Positions 1-8,819 of a stretch of 64,000 nt of DNA are shown here, piece after piece; the first letter of the stretch is position 1; each line of letters begins with the position of its first letter. Made by a program: the position numbers and the translations under genes. Source of the stretch: Martinezella multihospitum. Lineage in GTDB: Bacteria > Pseudomonadota > Alphaproteobacteria > Rhizobiales > Rhizobiaceae. The stretch spans positions 1-64,000 of the forward strand of contig NZ_FMAG01000005.1 in NCBI RefSeq assembly GCF_900094585.1, written 5' to 3'. Under the pieces are notes generated by a model, which did no database searches, was not told where the DNA came from, and was given only the letters and a program-made list of their open reading frames with translations.

Positions 1-133
1 TCGCTGGTAATCGTAGCTCCTCGTTCGCTAGATCACCTTAACCAGAAGCCGAACGAAAGAAAATTCCCCAAGGAAATCAAAGGCAGCCGCACACGCCAGC
101 CCAAACGCGAAAGGCTAGACTCTGAACTATCGC

Positions 134-514
134 GTGCCCCAACTCTGTCGGGCTAGGCCTTCTCACGCACTGGCCCGTTCAGCTCGGAAGGTGATCGAAG
201 TCCTTGGTCGCATGGGCGACAAATGGACGGTGCTTGCCATTGCCATGCTGGTGGAGCGGCCGCGGCGCTTCAATGAATTGAAGCGGATGATCGGCGGGGT
301 TTCCCAGCAGATGCTGACCCGAACCCTGAAGGCCTTGAAACGTGAGGGAATGCTGACGAGAACGGTCTATCCGACCATACCGCCCCAGGTCGAATATGGC
401 CTGACCGAGCTGGGGCGCTCGCTTTCGGTGCCCGTGACGCATCTTGCGGCATGGGTGGTGGAGCATCTGGGCGAAATCGAAACGCATCGCGCGTCCTACG
501 ACGCGGCGGGATAG
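134..514 (+). CDS. HxlR family winged-helix transcriptional regulator
   Basis: A 126-residue single-domain regulator of the HxlR/YybR (MarR-like winged helix) family. The family core is easy to read: GDKWTVLAIAMLVERPRRF (residues 28-46), then the recognition-helix region GVSQQMLTRTLKALKREGML, then the wing with VYPTIPPQVEYGLTELG, which is the family's most typical segment. HxlR proteins bind DNA as dimers and often sense aldehydes, quinones or redox state through an N-terminal cysteine; Cys5 could play that part (inference). The start is a GTG with no strong ribosome binding site, so the first 10-20 residues are uncertain. The next gene downstream is convergent on the minus strand, so no target is obvious; the regulated gene may lie left of the window. 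Confidence 0.85.
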   Translation: MPQLCRARPSHALARSARKVIEVLGRMGDKWTVLAIAMLVERPRRFNELKRMIGGVSQQMLTRTLKALKREGMLTRTVYPTIPPQVEYGLTELGRSLSVPVTHLAAWVVEHLGEIETHRASYDAAG

Positions 515-558
515 AGCAATTCTGGGAAATTGAGGCGGTGACGCAGACTATTTTCTGC

Positions 559-1617
559 CTACGCCTCCGATGAGAGGATGCAGCATTGCTCAGGCACAGG
601 CAGCAGCACCGCGTTGCTTCCGGCTGCCATTGGCTCTGACAGGGCGCCATTGGCGACGATGGCACCGGCTGCCGTCTCGCATTGATACTGGTAGGCGCGG
701 CCAAGATAGGTGCGGGTTCCCAAAACCGCGGGCAAGCCGTTGCCTTCGCGCCGAACCGAAAGGCCGTCCGCGCGGGAGCCGAGGACAAAACTGTCGGGAA
801 TGGGACCGAAATCATCCTGCGACAACGTGATTCTCGCGCCACCCTCGGCCTCGGCTTGGATCAAAACACCCTCGCGGGCAATGACACGCAAAGGCAGCAG
901 GTTCTCAAAACCGACGAAGCGGGCGACAAAGCTGTTCGCGGGCTTTCGGTACAGGATTTCCGGCGTATCGAGCTGCATGATGCGGCCGGCATTCATGATG
1001 GCGACGCGATCGGAGATCGAGAAGGCTTCCTCCTGATCGTGGGTCACGTAAAGCGAGGTCGTGCCATTGGCGCGCTGTAGCTGGCGGATCTCGACGCGCA
1101 TATCGACCCTGAGCTTGGCATCGAGATTGGAGAGCGGCTCGTCGAACATCAGGAGCGGCGGTTCGATGACGAGGGCGCGGGCGAGTGCGACGCGTTGTTT
1201 CTGGCCGCCGGAGAGGGCGCCGGGCAGGCGGTCGCCGAGGCCGGAAAGGCCGACGCGATCCAGCATGGCGGCGGCCTTCGTAAGGCGCTCCTTCGTCGGC
1301 AGGCGGCGCTGCTTGAGGCCGAAGGCGACGTTCTCGAGCACGGTCAGATGCGGAAACAGCGCGTAGTTCTGAAACACGAGGCCGATATCGCGGGCATGCG
1401 CCGGCAGCGTCGTCAGGTCGCGCTCACCGAGCTTGATCGTGCCGCTCGTCGGCTGCAGGAAGCCGGCGACGAGCCGCAGGGTCGTCGTCTTGCCGCAGCC
1501 GCTCGAGCCGAGAAGCGAGACCAGTTCGCCGGCGGCGACTGAAAGGGACAGGTCCTGCAACACGGCCGTCTTGCCGTAATGGGCGCTGATGGAATTGATA
1601 GAAAGCGATACGGTCAC
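559..1617 (-). CDS. ABC importer ATP-binding subunit (PotA/FbpC-like)
   Basis: Cytoplasmic ATPase of a type I ABC importer, 352 residues with GTG start. Walker A is GSSGCGKTT (about residues 37-45), the signature is LSGGQKQRVALARAL, Walker B is LLMFDEPLSNLD and the switch His lies in VTHDQEEA. A C-terminal TOBE-like region (about residues 240-350) follows, as in the MalK/PotA/FbpC group. It is the last gene of a four-gene minus-strand operon: binding protein, two permeases, ATPase; the gap to the preceding permease stop is only 6 bp. The group transports polyamines, ferric iron, thiamine or phosphonate-like anions, and the sequence of the ATPase alone does not decide which. Confidence 0.92.
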   Translation of the reverse strand: MTVSLSINSISAHYGKTAVLQDLSLSVAAGELVSLLGSSGCGKTTTLRLVAGFLQPTSGTIKLGERDLTTLPAHARDIGLVFQNYALFPHLTVLENVAFGLKQRRLPTKERLTKAAAMLDRVGLSGLGDRLPGALSGGQKQRVALARALVIEPPLLMFDEPLSNLDAKLRVDMRVEIRQLQRANGTTSLYVTHDQEEAFSISDRVAIMNAGRIMQLDTPEILYRKPANSFVARFVGFENLLPLRVIAREGVLIQAEAEGGARITLSQDDFGPIPDSFVLGSRADGLSVRREGNGLPAVLGTRTYLGRAYQYQCETAAGAIVANGALSEPMAAGSNAVLLPVPEQCCILSSEA

Positions 1618-1623
1618 GGGCGG

Positions 1624-2412
1624 CTACTTTGTCAGGAAGGTGAGGCCCAGGGTCGCTTCGACGATCGCCATGACGGCGACGGTGACGAGCATCAGCAGCA
1701 CGGAAACCGAGGCGATGGTCGGGTCGAAGAATTGTTCCATATGGGCAAGGATCTGGATCGGGAGGGTGGAAATGCCTGGGCCTGTCAGGAAGACCGAGAC
1801 TGAGACATCGTTGATCGAGGTGATGAAAGCGAGGATGAAGGCGGCGATGACACCGGCGCGGATATTCGGCAGCACCACGGTCAAAAAGGTCTTCAAGGGC
1901 GGGCAGCCGAGGCTGATAGCGGCTTCCTCGATCGAGAAATCGAAGCTCGCGAGGCTAGCGCTGACGACGCGCACCGAATAGGGCAGCACCAGCAGCGCAT
2001 GGCCTATCAGAAGGCTCGGGAAGATCGGCAGCCCGAGCCCGATGGTGATCGACTTCATCAGCGAGAAGCCGAAGACGATTTCCGGAACGAGGATCGGCAA
2101 GACGAAGAGCGTCGAAAGCCAGCGCGGCAGCTCGACCCTGTAACGGCTGATGGCATAGGCCGCGGGAATGCCGATCAATAGAGAGAGCGCGGTTCCGAGG
2201 AAGGCAAGCTGCAGGCTGGTGAGTGCCGTGGTGCGGAAGGCCTCGATCTGAAAGATGTTCGAGAACCAGTGCAGCGTCAGGCCCTGCGGCGGGAAGGTGA
2301 GATAGGTCGTGTCGCTGAAGGCGGCGCCGATGATGATGACGAGCGGAGCCAGCAGGAACAGGAAGACGAGGGCGGTGAAAGCGGCGAGCGCGGGGTGGAC
2401 CGTTCTTGTCAT
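1624..2412 (-). CDS. ABC transporter permease (PotC-like, second permease)
   Basis: Inner-membrane permease of 262 residues with about six hydrophobic helices. The coupling-helix EAA motif reads IEEAAISLGCPPLKTFLTVVLPNI, matching the binding-protein-dependent transport family. The chosen ATG gives the usual short N-terminus (MTRTVHPALAAF) before the first helix, and begins 2 bp after the stop of the upstream permease gene, so the two are translationally linked. It pairs with that permease to form the PotB/PotC type heterodimer. No unusual features. Confidence 0.92.
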   Translation of the reverse strand: MTRTVHPALAAFTALVFLFLLAPLVIIIGAAFSDTTYLTFPPQGLTLHWFSNIFQIEAFRTTALTSLQLAFLGTALSLLIGIPAAYAISRYRVELPRWLSTLFVLPILVPEIVFGFSLMKSITIGLGLPIFPSLLIGHALLVLPYSVRVVSASLASFDFSIEEAAISLGCPPLKTFLTVVLPNIRAGVIAAFILAFITSINDVSVSVFLTGPGISTLPIQILAHMEQFFDPTIASVSVLLMLVTVAVMAIVEATLGLTFLTK

Positions 2413-2414
2413 GA

Positions 2415-3239
2415 TCACACCGCCATCGGGTTCAGCCGTCGCGCCAGACGGCTCATGATCGCGACAATGCCGATCGTGACCACCACCATGATGGCGGCAA
2501 TCGTCGAGGCGCCGACCCAATCGAAGGTGACCATGGCGCGCTGATAGAGGAAGGTGCCCATCATCATCTGCTTTTCGCCGCCGAGCAGCTGCGGCGTGGC
2601 GTAAGAGGTGAAGCTGCCGGTGAACACAAGCACGGCGCCGACGATGAGGCCGGGCGTCGCCAGCGGCAGGATGACCTGGCGAAAGGTTGCGGCCGGCGTT
2701 GCACCGAGCGACGTCGCCGCCTGGATGAGATCCTGCGGGATGCCCTCAAGCACGCCGACAAGCGTCAGGATCATCAAGGGTACGAAGAGATAGACCATGG
2801 CGACGATCACCGAGCCCTCGGTGTAGAGCATCGACAACGGCTCGTTGATGACGCCGATCGACATGAGGATGGTGTTGAGAATGCCATTCTTGCCGAGAAT
2901 GATCAGCCAGGCGAAGGAGCGCACGACCACGCCGGTCAGCAGCGGAAAGACCGCGGCGATGATCATCACGCTTTTGGCCCGGTCCGGCATCTGCGCGATC
3001 ACATAGGCGGCGATGAAGCCGATAAACAGCGAGATCGCCGTCGTGATCAGCGCAACCTCGATCGTCCTGAACAGCACCGTGCGGCGAAAGCCGCTGGAAA
3101 AGAAGGCGACATAGGGGGAGAACACTCCCTTGGGTTCGCCGAAGGTCGCCGCGATCGTAATGATCACCGGAACGAGCAGGAAGAGCGTCACGGCCACGAT
3201 CGCCGGCGTCGCCAAACCCCATTTCATCAAATGCTTCAT
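2415..3239 (-). CDS. ABC transporter permease (PotB-like, first permease)
   Basis: Inner-membrane permease of 274 residues, six predicted helices, with the EAA loop QAATSLGATPAATFRQVILPLATPG that docks on the ATPase. The start is the ATG at the second codon of the longest frame; a TTG precedes it directly. It follows the binding-protein gene by about 46 bp and is tightly coupled to the next permease. The order binding protein, PotB-type, PotC-type, ATPase is standard for spermidine/putrescine and related importers. Confidence 0.92.
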   Translation of the reverse strand: MKHLMKWGLATPAIVAVTLFLLVPVIITIAATFGEPKGVFSPYVAFFSSGFRRTVLFRTIEVALITTAISLFIGFIAAYVIAQMPDRAKSVMIIAAVFPLLTGVVVRSFAWLIILGKNGILNTILMSIGVINEPLSMLYTEGSVIVAMVYLFVPLMILTLVGVLEGIPQDLIQAATSLGATPAATFRQVILPLATPGLIVGAVLVFTGSFTSYATPQLLGGEKQMMMGTFLYQRAMVTFDWVGASTIAAIMVVVTIGIVAIMSRLARRLNPMAV

Positions 3240-3285
3240 CAACTAAATTCCGTGAGAACGCCGCAGGAGTGTGCGGCATGCCCTG

Positions 3286-4323
3286 TTACATGCCGAAGAT
3301 CTCGTTCCAGCGGTCGACCCAGTCGGATTGCGCCTCGATCAGCTTCTGATAGTCGATGCGGCTGAGCTTGGCGATCATCTCGGCGCCATAGGTCCAGAGC
3401 TTGGCCTTTTCCGGCGGCAGCACGACCTTGGTGGAAACAGGCGCATCGACGCCCTGTTCGGCTTCCGCCTGTTGCACGTCCTTCGACAGGATGAAGTTGA
3501 TGAACTGGTGGGCAAGCTCGACATTTTCCGAGCCCTTCGGAATATTGACCGTGTTGAGGACGGCGATATCGCCCTCCTTCAGATCGGCCCAGGCCATCGT
3601 CGGAACGGCAGCGCGCAGGGATGTCAGAACAAAATCCTGCGTCATCGCCACCTTGGCCTCGCCCGTCGAGATCAGGTTCACCAGCTCGGAGCCGGTATTG
3701 TAGTTCTTGACGACATTCGGCTTCAGCGCCTCGATGGCTTCGAACGCCTTGTCGGCATCGGCATAGGGATCGACGCCGGCATGCTTGCCGGCTTGAAGCA
3801 CCGTCAGCGGACCGCCCGTCGTGGTGATGCCCGGCAGCGAAATGGCGCCCTTCAGGTCATCGCGCCAGAGATCGTTCCAGGAAGTGATCGGCGGATTGAC
3901 CTTCGCCGTATCGTAGACGATGCCGACGCGGCCGATCGTGTAGGCGGGGCCGTAATTGCCTTGCGGCGCCTTGGCGATATCGTAGAGATCGGCAAGGTTC
4001 GGGATCTTGCTGCGGTCGACTTGCTGGAAGAGGCCCTGCTGGATGCCGAGCTGCGAATAGCTGTCCGTGAGATAGATGACGTCGACGCCCTTGCCGCTGC
4101 GCAGTTTCAGCTTGTTGAGGCGGTCGGCATTGTTGCCGGTTTCGAAGACGACGTCGCAACCGCAGGTCTTCTTGAAGGGCTCGATGATGTTGGCCTGCAT
4201 TTTCTCGCCATTATAGCCCCACCATGAAATGGTCAGCGTTTTTGCCTGGGCAAAGGCCGGCATGGCGGTTGCCGCGGCAAGGAGAGCAAATCCCGCGGCG
4301 CGGGCAAGGGTGAGGCCTTTCAT
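3286..4323 (-). CDS. Periplasmic substrate-binding protein (PotD/AfuA-like)
   Basis: A 345-residue extracellular solute-binding protein (family 1/PotD-like). The ATG was chosen because AAGGAT lies about 7-11 bases upstream and it begins directly with a Sec signal peptide ending in AMPAFAQA. The mature part starts with KTLTISWWGYNGEKMQ and includes VIYLTDSY and a conserved Trp-rich C-terminus, typical of the polyamine-binding fold. A cysteine pair, CGCD, at about residue 60 could form a disulfide. It heads the four-gene ABC operon and is the likely most highly expressed member. The divergent neighbour is an adenine deaminase-like enzyme, so a nitrogenous or purine-related ligand is possible but unproved. 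Confidence 0.9.
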   Translation of the reverse strand: MKGLTLARAAGFALLAAATAMPAFAQAKTLTISWWGYNGEKMQANIIEPFKKTCGCDVVFETGNNADRLNKLKLRSGKGVDVIYLTDSYSQLGIQQGLFQQVDRSKIPNLADLYDIAKAPQGNYGPAYTIGRVGIVYDTAKVNPPITSWNDLWRDDLKGAISLPGITTTGGPLTVLQAGKHAGVDPYADADKAFEAIEALKPNVVKNYNTGSELVNLISTGEAKVAMTQDFVLTSLRAAVPTMAWADLKEGDIAVLNTVNIPKGSENVELAHQFINFILSKDVQQAEAEQGVDAPVSTKVVLPPEKAKLWTYGAEMIAKLSRIDYQKLIEAQSDWVDRWNEIFGM

Positions 4324-4649
4324 TCTCGAAATCCTTTTGGTCAATGAAATCGGGCATATGTTTCAAGCTTGCAGGATACTATTTTTCGAGCACTGGCTTT
4401 ACAAGCCCAACAAATGGGCAGGGTGGCGGTTTTTGCCTTTGATGGGATGAATATGTTGCGTCACGCTGCGACGTCTGGCCATTGCACATCGTTGAGATCT
4501 GCGAACTCTTCTCCCTCCTCGGGAGAAGGAGCGGCACAGCAATGCTTTCATTTCACATGCGATTATTCTGCCGGTGGGCCAGGCAGCTTTACACGCGGAT
4601 CGGTCATCTCTACCCTCAACTGACCGAATATCCTGCAGGCATGCTTTTC
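4324..4649. other. Divergent intergenic region with a short palindrome
   Basis: About 325 bases separate the ABC operon from the amidohydrolase gene and must carry promoters for both. No convincing small gene was found. The only clear structure is CTTCTCCC-N5-GGGAGAAG at about 4508-4528, a short version of the 'CTTCTCCCC...GGGGAGAAG' hairpin that also occurs at 56003-56028, so it is probably a dispersed REP-like repeat rather than an operator. Confidence 0.5.
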
Positions 4650-6527
4650 ATGACATCCCCGAACACAAATCTTCCCGACGATCTGCTTATCAATGCGGCG
4701 GACGAAGTGCTGATCCGTCAGGATCTGACGCTGACCGCGCTCGGCCGCCGGCCCGCGGATAGTCTGCTGCGTGTCGGCAAGCTTTTGGATGTGCATAGCC
4801 GCACCTGGCTGGACGATCAGGAAATCGTTGTCAAAGGCCGGCGCATCGCCTATGTCGGCCCGGCCGGCAGCTATCAGGGCGAGGTGAGCGAGCGCGTGCA
4901 CGAGCCGCATCTTGCCGCCGTCCCCGGCTTCGGCGAGGCGCACAAGCATATCGAAAGCTCGCATCTGACACCGGAATGGGAAGCGGCCCTGGTCATGCCG
5001 CATGGCGTCACCTGGACCTGCGAGGCGAGCCACGAGTTTTCCAATGTGAACGGCGCCCGCAATCTGGAATTCTGGTTGGAAGCGCGCCGCCGCGGCTCGC
5101 CGATGAAGATTTTCCCTCTGCCTGGATCGGCTGTGCCGCCGACCGCTTACGAATGGGGCGGCGGCCATTTCGGCTATGACGAGCAGAAGTCGTTTCTGAG
5201 CGAAAGCCTGATGGTGGCCGGGCTCGACGAGGTCATGGATTGGCCGTCCGTCAGCAATCCGGAGAATCCTGCTTATGATCGCCTCTGGGGCATGATCCGG
5301 GCCACCTTCGAGCAGCGCGGCGTCGTCGAGGGTCATGGCGCGGGCCTGCGCGATCTGGCGTCGATCAATGCCTTTGCCGGCGCCGGCCTCGCCTCCGATC
5401 ATGAGGGCTGGTTCCTGGAGGAGATCTGGGAGAAGCTGACGCATGGCCTGTTCATCGAGCTCAGACCGCATTCCCTGCCCGAGGTCATCAAGGGGCTGAT
5501 CGACAAGGGCCTGTCCGACTGGTCGCAGATCGCCTTCGTCACCGATGATCGCAGCGCCAGCGATACGCTCAAGATCGGGGCTACCGATCATAATGTCCGG
5601 CTTGCGATCGAGAACGGACTGGCGCCTGAAATCGCCATTCAATGCGTGACGATCAACCCGGCCCGCCACATGCGGCTGACGCCTTGGGTCGGTTCGATTG
5701 CGCCGGGCCGCTTCGCCGATATCGTGCTGCTGGATGACGTGAAAACGCTGGCGATCGCCAAGGTCTGGGCCGATGGCAGGCCGGCAGCCGAAGGCAAGGC
5801 TTTCGTCGGCGTTCGCCCCGAGATCGACTGGCCGGAATGGGCGACGCAGACGGTCCGCGTCGATCGAACCGTCGCGGCGGACGATTTTCGCATCGCCGCT
5901 CCATCGGAAGCGGCCATAGCCAAGGCTGCGCTGCTGCGGCCATTCCATTGGGCTGATGACTTCATCACCATGGACCTGCCCGTCAGCGATGGCGCCGTCC
6001 AGCGCGACCACGATCGCAACGTCACGAAATTCGCGATCGTCGACCGCTTTTCCGGCGAGGCCAAGGTCGCGCGCATGTTCTGGCTGGGCACGGGGCCGCG
6101 CACGCCGGATACCGCGCTCGGCGCCACACTCGGTCATGACAAACACAATATCTGGGTCGTCGGCTCCTCCGATGAGGCGATGGCCATGGTCGCGAACGCG
6201 CTAAAGGAGCAGCAGGGCGGCTGGGTGCTGGTCTCTGGCGGCAAGGTCATCGCCCGCGTCCGCTATGAAGTCGGCGGTCTGATGACGGCGCGTTCGGCAG
6301 AAGAGCTGGATGCGGAGATGCAGGCGCTCTATAAGGCCGGGGCCGAGATCGACTGGATGTATGAGCCAACCTTCTCGCCGCGCTGGTGGCCGGGCTTTCC
6401 CGAGCGGCTTTCCTTCGCGACGCTTACCTGCGCGCCCTGGCGTTGGGTTCTGGTCGCTCCTTCCGAAAGGGCGCCGGAAGGCTTTGTCAATGTCGCGACC
6501 GGAGAGACGCATCCGATCGTCTGGTAG
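4650..6527 (+). CDS. Adenine deaminase-like amidohydrolase (divergent)
   Basis: A 625-residue metal-dependent hydrolase of the adenine deaminase (Ade) branch of the amidohydrolase superfamily. Readable landmarks: metal-binding GFGEAHKHIESSHLTPE (usual GFIDAHLHIESSxLTP), ASHEFSNV (usual DPHEIxNV), GHGAGL (usual GHAPGL), ASDHE, and FVTDDRSASD. A C-terminal Ade-type domain follows, with the urease-like IAPGRFADIVLLDD stretch near the middle. The His and most acidic ligands are kept, but three family motifs are altered, so the substrate may not be adenine. ATG 4650 was preferred because GCAGG lies about 10 bases upstream; an ATG at 4641 is an alternative. A nucleoside hydrolase is encoded 25 kb away. 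Confidence 0.8.
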   Translation: MTSPNTNLPDDLLINAADEVLIRQDLTLTALGRRPADSLLRVGKLLDVHSRTWLDDQEIVVKGRRIAYVGPAGSYQGEVSERVHEPHLAAVPGFGEAHKHIESSHLTPEWEAALVMPHGVTWTCEASHEFSNVNGARNLEFWLEARRRGSPMKIFPLPGSAVPPTAYEWGGGHFGYDEQKSFLSESLMVAGLDEVMDWPSVSNPENPAYDRLWGMIRATFEQRGVVEGHGAGLRDLASINAFAGAGLASDHEGWFLEEIWEKLTHGLFIELRPHSLPEVIKGLIDKGLSDWSQIAFVTDDRSASDTLKIGATDHNVRLAIENGLAPEIAIQCVTINPARHMRLTPWVGSIAPGRFADIVLLDDVKTLAIAKVWADGRPAAEGKAFVGVRPEIDWPEWATQTVRVDRTVAADDFRIAAPSEAAIAKAALLRPFHWADDFITMDLPVSDGAVQRDHDRNVTKFAIVDRFSGEAKVARMFWLGTGPRTPDTALGATLGHDKHNIWVVGSSDEAMAMVANALKEQQGGWVLVSGGKVIARVRYEVGGLMTARSAEELDAEMQALYKAGAEIDWMYEPTFSPRWWPGFPERLSFATLTCAPWRWVLVAPSERAPEGFVNVATGETHPIVW

Positions 6528-6613
6528 GGATATCCATTGTCCTTATTCTGAATATCCGCCGCCGCGCCGTTGATCGTTGATGAGCTGCCCTACGGGGTGG
6601 ATTGCGATCGGAG

Positions 6614-6642
6614 CTTGACGGTCGAAGCCCGCTACTTAATTA
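6614..6642 (+). promoter_or_regulatory. Candidate sigma-70 promoter
   Basis: CTTGAC (6614-6619), a 17-base spacer, then TAATTA (6637-6642) matches the rhizobial housekeeping consensus CTTGAC-N17-CTATAT well. It lies about 95 bases upstream of the GTG start of the sugar isomerase-like gene. Prediction by eye only. Confidence 0.45.
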
Positions 6643-6738
6643 TCTATTTGGTTACTTATGTCGAGCCGCGGACCGTGGAAGGGTAGAGCGTACCCATCCG
6701 CGCGTCGAGCGAGCGGCAACCGGGCGGAGGAGGCTCTG

Positions 6739-7584
6739 GTGATTGCAGTTGATAGTGACAGGTCGCGGACAATGTCGGCATTTTCCACACTGGGATGTGC
6801 GGAATTCGAATTGAACGAAGCCCTCGGATTGGCCGCGAAACATGGCATTGATGCCATCGAAATCCGCGCCCTTGGCGGCACTGTCGATCTGGTTGCCTAT
6901 TTCAACGAAAGGTTCGGTTCTCCGGCCGGCCTGGCCAAAGTGTTGCAGGCCTCTCCGATAAGCGTCTGTGCCTTCAATACTTCGCTGCGTCTTGTCGGCG
7001 CGACAGCCCAGGCAAAGGAAGAGTTCCTGCGCTATCTTCCATGGGCGGAGGCCGCCGGCGTTCGTTCGCTCCGGGTTTTCGACGGCGGCGAAACCGCCGA
7101 TAAGGGCGAGCTGGCCGAGGCGCTGGCGACGCTGCAATGGTGGCATGAGACTGCGGAGCGTGAAGGCTTTCATGCCGCTATGGTCATCGAGACACATGAT
7201 TTCCTTGCGCTGCCGGACGCTATTCCACGCTTCCTTGAAATAGCGCCCGATTGCGCGCTTATCTGGGATACGCATCATACTTGGCGCAAGGGCGGACAAG
7301 ATCCCGTCGAGACCTGGAAGCAGGTTCGGCGCAACACGCACCATCTCCACATCAAGGACAGCGTTTCGAGGCCGGGGCCGAGGCTGCCCTATAGTTATGT
7401 GCTGCCTGGTACCGGCGAGTTCCCGATGGCGGCCCTGCGTTCAGCGCTCGATGCCGATGGTTATGCCGGTATCAAGAGTCTGGAGTGGGAAAGATTGTGG
7501 CATCAGGATCTGCCGCCTCTGGATTTGGCGCTGCAGGCGGCGCGGCAAAGTGGCTGGTGGCCCCAGATGGCAAGTGGTGAATAA
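6739..7584 (+). CDS. Sugar phosphate isomerase/epimerase family TIM barrel
   Basis: A 281-residue AP-endonuclease-2-like TIM barrel (xylose isomerase-like superfamily). The GTG start was chosen because GGAGGAGG lies 5 bases upstream. Metal-site motifs are visible: an early Glu in IDAIEIRALGG, VIETHDF near the middle, IWDTHHTW, HLHIKDS, and the late acidic strand GIKSLEWERLW. Family members act on sugars, inositols or hydroxypyruvate and need a divalent metal. It follows the amidohydrolase by about 210 bases and has a candidate promoter of its own, so an operon is not certain. Substrate unknown. Confidence 0.85.
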   Translation: MIAVDSDRSRTMSAFSTLGCAEFELNEALGLAAKHGIDAIEIRALGGTVDLVAYFNERFGSPAGLAKVLQASPISVCAFNTSLRLVGATAQAKEEFLRYLPWAEAAGVRSLRVFDGGETADKGELAEALATLQWWHETAEREGFHAAMVIETHDFLALPDAIPRFLEIAPDCALIWDTHHTWRKGGQDPVETWKQVRRNTHHLHIKDSVSRPGPRLPYSYVLPGTGEFPMAALRSALDADGYAGIKSLEWERLWHQDLPPLDLALQAARQSGWWPQMASGE

Positions 7585-7918
7585 TTGTTGAAGAGCATTA
7601 ATATTTTAGTTTAGTTGTACGGGAGAAGGCTGCGCGGAGATTGACTTTTGCAGCGCTAGTTAATTAGTGTATTAGCAATTATTAAATAACTATCTCGTAG
7701 GCATGTCCATGCTGGGTTGACTACGGTCTTCGGCGCAATATTTCCAGCTCGATGAAGGGGGCCTCAATGATTGAGGTTTGAGGGTGTCTGGAAGATGGAA
7801 GAGGCGGATTATAGACACCGGAATCCGATGTTTCGGAGCGAAGCGCGCCGTTCATCACCCGCTGTTTTCTGCTGCTGGATATTTCCCGATCGCCGCGTCG
7901 CCCCGAAGGGGAAGTCCG
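7585..7918. other. AT-rich intergenic region upstream of the EAL gene
   Basis: This 334-base gap is clearly more AT-rich (especially 7585-7700) than surrounding coding DNA. TTGACT at about 7640 is followed after about 17 bases by TTAGTG, a weak promoter candidate. A longer reading frame runs from about 7778 into the EAL gene, but its first 47 codons have no family match and no ribosome binding site. Nothing else is recognised. Confidence 0.4.
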
Positions 7919-8707
7919 ATGAACGGTAGTGCGAGCCGCGAGGAGGAGGGGCATGGAGCCCTGATCTTGAAGGCGATCGCCGAAGGCGGTCTGGGTTTTG
8001 CGGCGCAATGGATTCATGATGCCGGAAATGTCGGCAAGGTGTTCTACGCGGAAAGTCTGGCGCGCGTAACGGACTCGGACGGCACCGTGCACACGGCCGG
8101 CACCTTCGTCTCGCTGCTCGAGCGGCAGGATCGCTGGTTCGATCTCGATCTGCGTATTCTGGATATGGTGCTGTCCGATCTGACTGCGGATAAGGCGCTG
8201 GTTCTCGGTTTCAACCTATCCGCCACCAGCCTGTCGCACTCCGATCGGTTCGCCGATGTATTCGGCCGAATCAGCCGCCGCCCGGAGCTTGCTTCGCGCC
8301 TCATCATCGAAGTCACCGAAAGCTATCCCGTGGTTGGCGCATCCATCGAGCGCATGAAGATGATCCGTGATCTCGGCTGTCGTATCGCCATTGACGATTT
8401 CGGGTCGGGTTTTGCCACGCCGGCATCGCTGTTGCAGGTGCCTGCCGATATCATCAAGATCGATGCAGCCTTCGTGTGGGATAACAGGCGAGGCCGCGAC
8501 GGAAGCGATAGCCTCTCCCATCTCGTCGGTTTTGCCGCCTGCTTTGCTCCCTTTGTCGTCGTCGAGGGTATCGAAACCAGTTCCCAGCTCGATGTAGCGC
8601 GGGAAGCGGGCGCAACGCATGTACAGGGCTTCCTGCTGTCGAAGCCGGTTTCCTTGGCGCAGCTCCGGCGCTACAAGCGGAAAGCCGTCTTGCGGGGGGT
8701 GGAATGA
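7919..8707 (+). CDS. EAL-domain protein (c-di-GMP phosphodiesterase-like)
   Basis: A 262-residue stand-alone EAL domain. The ATG was chosen because AAGGGGA lies just upstream. The signature Glu is present but the motif reads E45-S46-L47 instead of EAL. Other catalytic positions look intact: Asn in FNLSATSL, Glu residues in IIEVTES, D159-D160 in IDDFGSG, Lys in IIKIDAAF, Glu in VVVEGIET and Gln in HVQGF. Loop 6 reads FGSGFATPASL rather than FGTGYSSLSYL, so activity or regulation could differ. No sensory or membrane segment is present. It is followed by a Fis-type HTH protein and a MucR-like regulator on the same strand, a group likely to control surface or motility functions (inference). Confidence 0.85.
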   Translation: MNGSASREEEGHGALILKAIAEGGLGFAAQWIHDAGNVGKVFYAESLARVTDSDGTVHTAGTFVSLLERQDRWFDLDLRILDMVLSDLTADKALVLGFNLSATSLSHSDRFADVFGRISRRPELASRLIIEVTESYPVVGASIERMKMIRDLGCRIAIDDFGSGFATPASLLQVPADIIKIDAAFVWDNRRGRDGSDSLSHLVGFAACFAPFVVVEGIETSSQLDVAREAGATHVQGFLLSKPVSLAQLRRYKRKAVLRGVE

Positions 8708-8819
8708 CTGTTCCTACTGTTTTCCCGCCGGATATGACCGCGATCTCCAATCGTTGTGCATGGCGTATGTCTGCCGGTCTTTCGACGAAGCCTGCTATCA
8801 GGGCCTTGCAGGTGACGTC

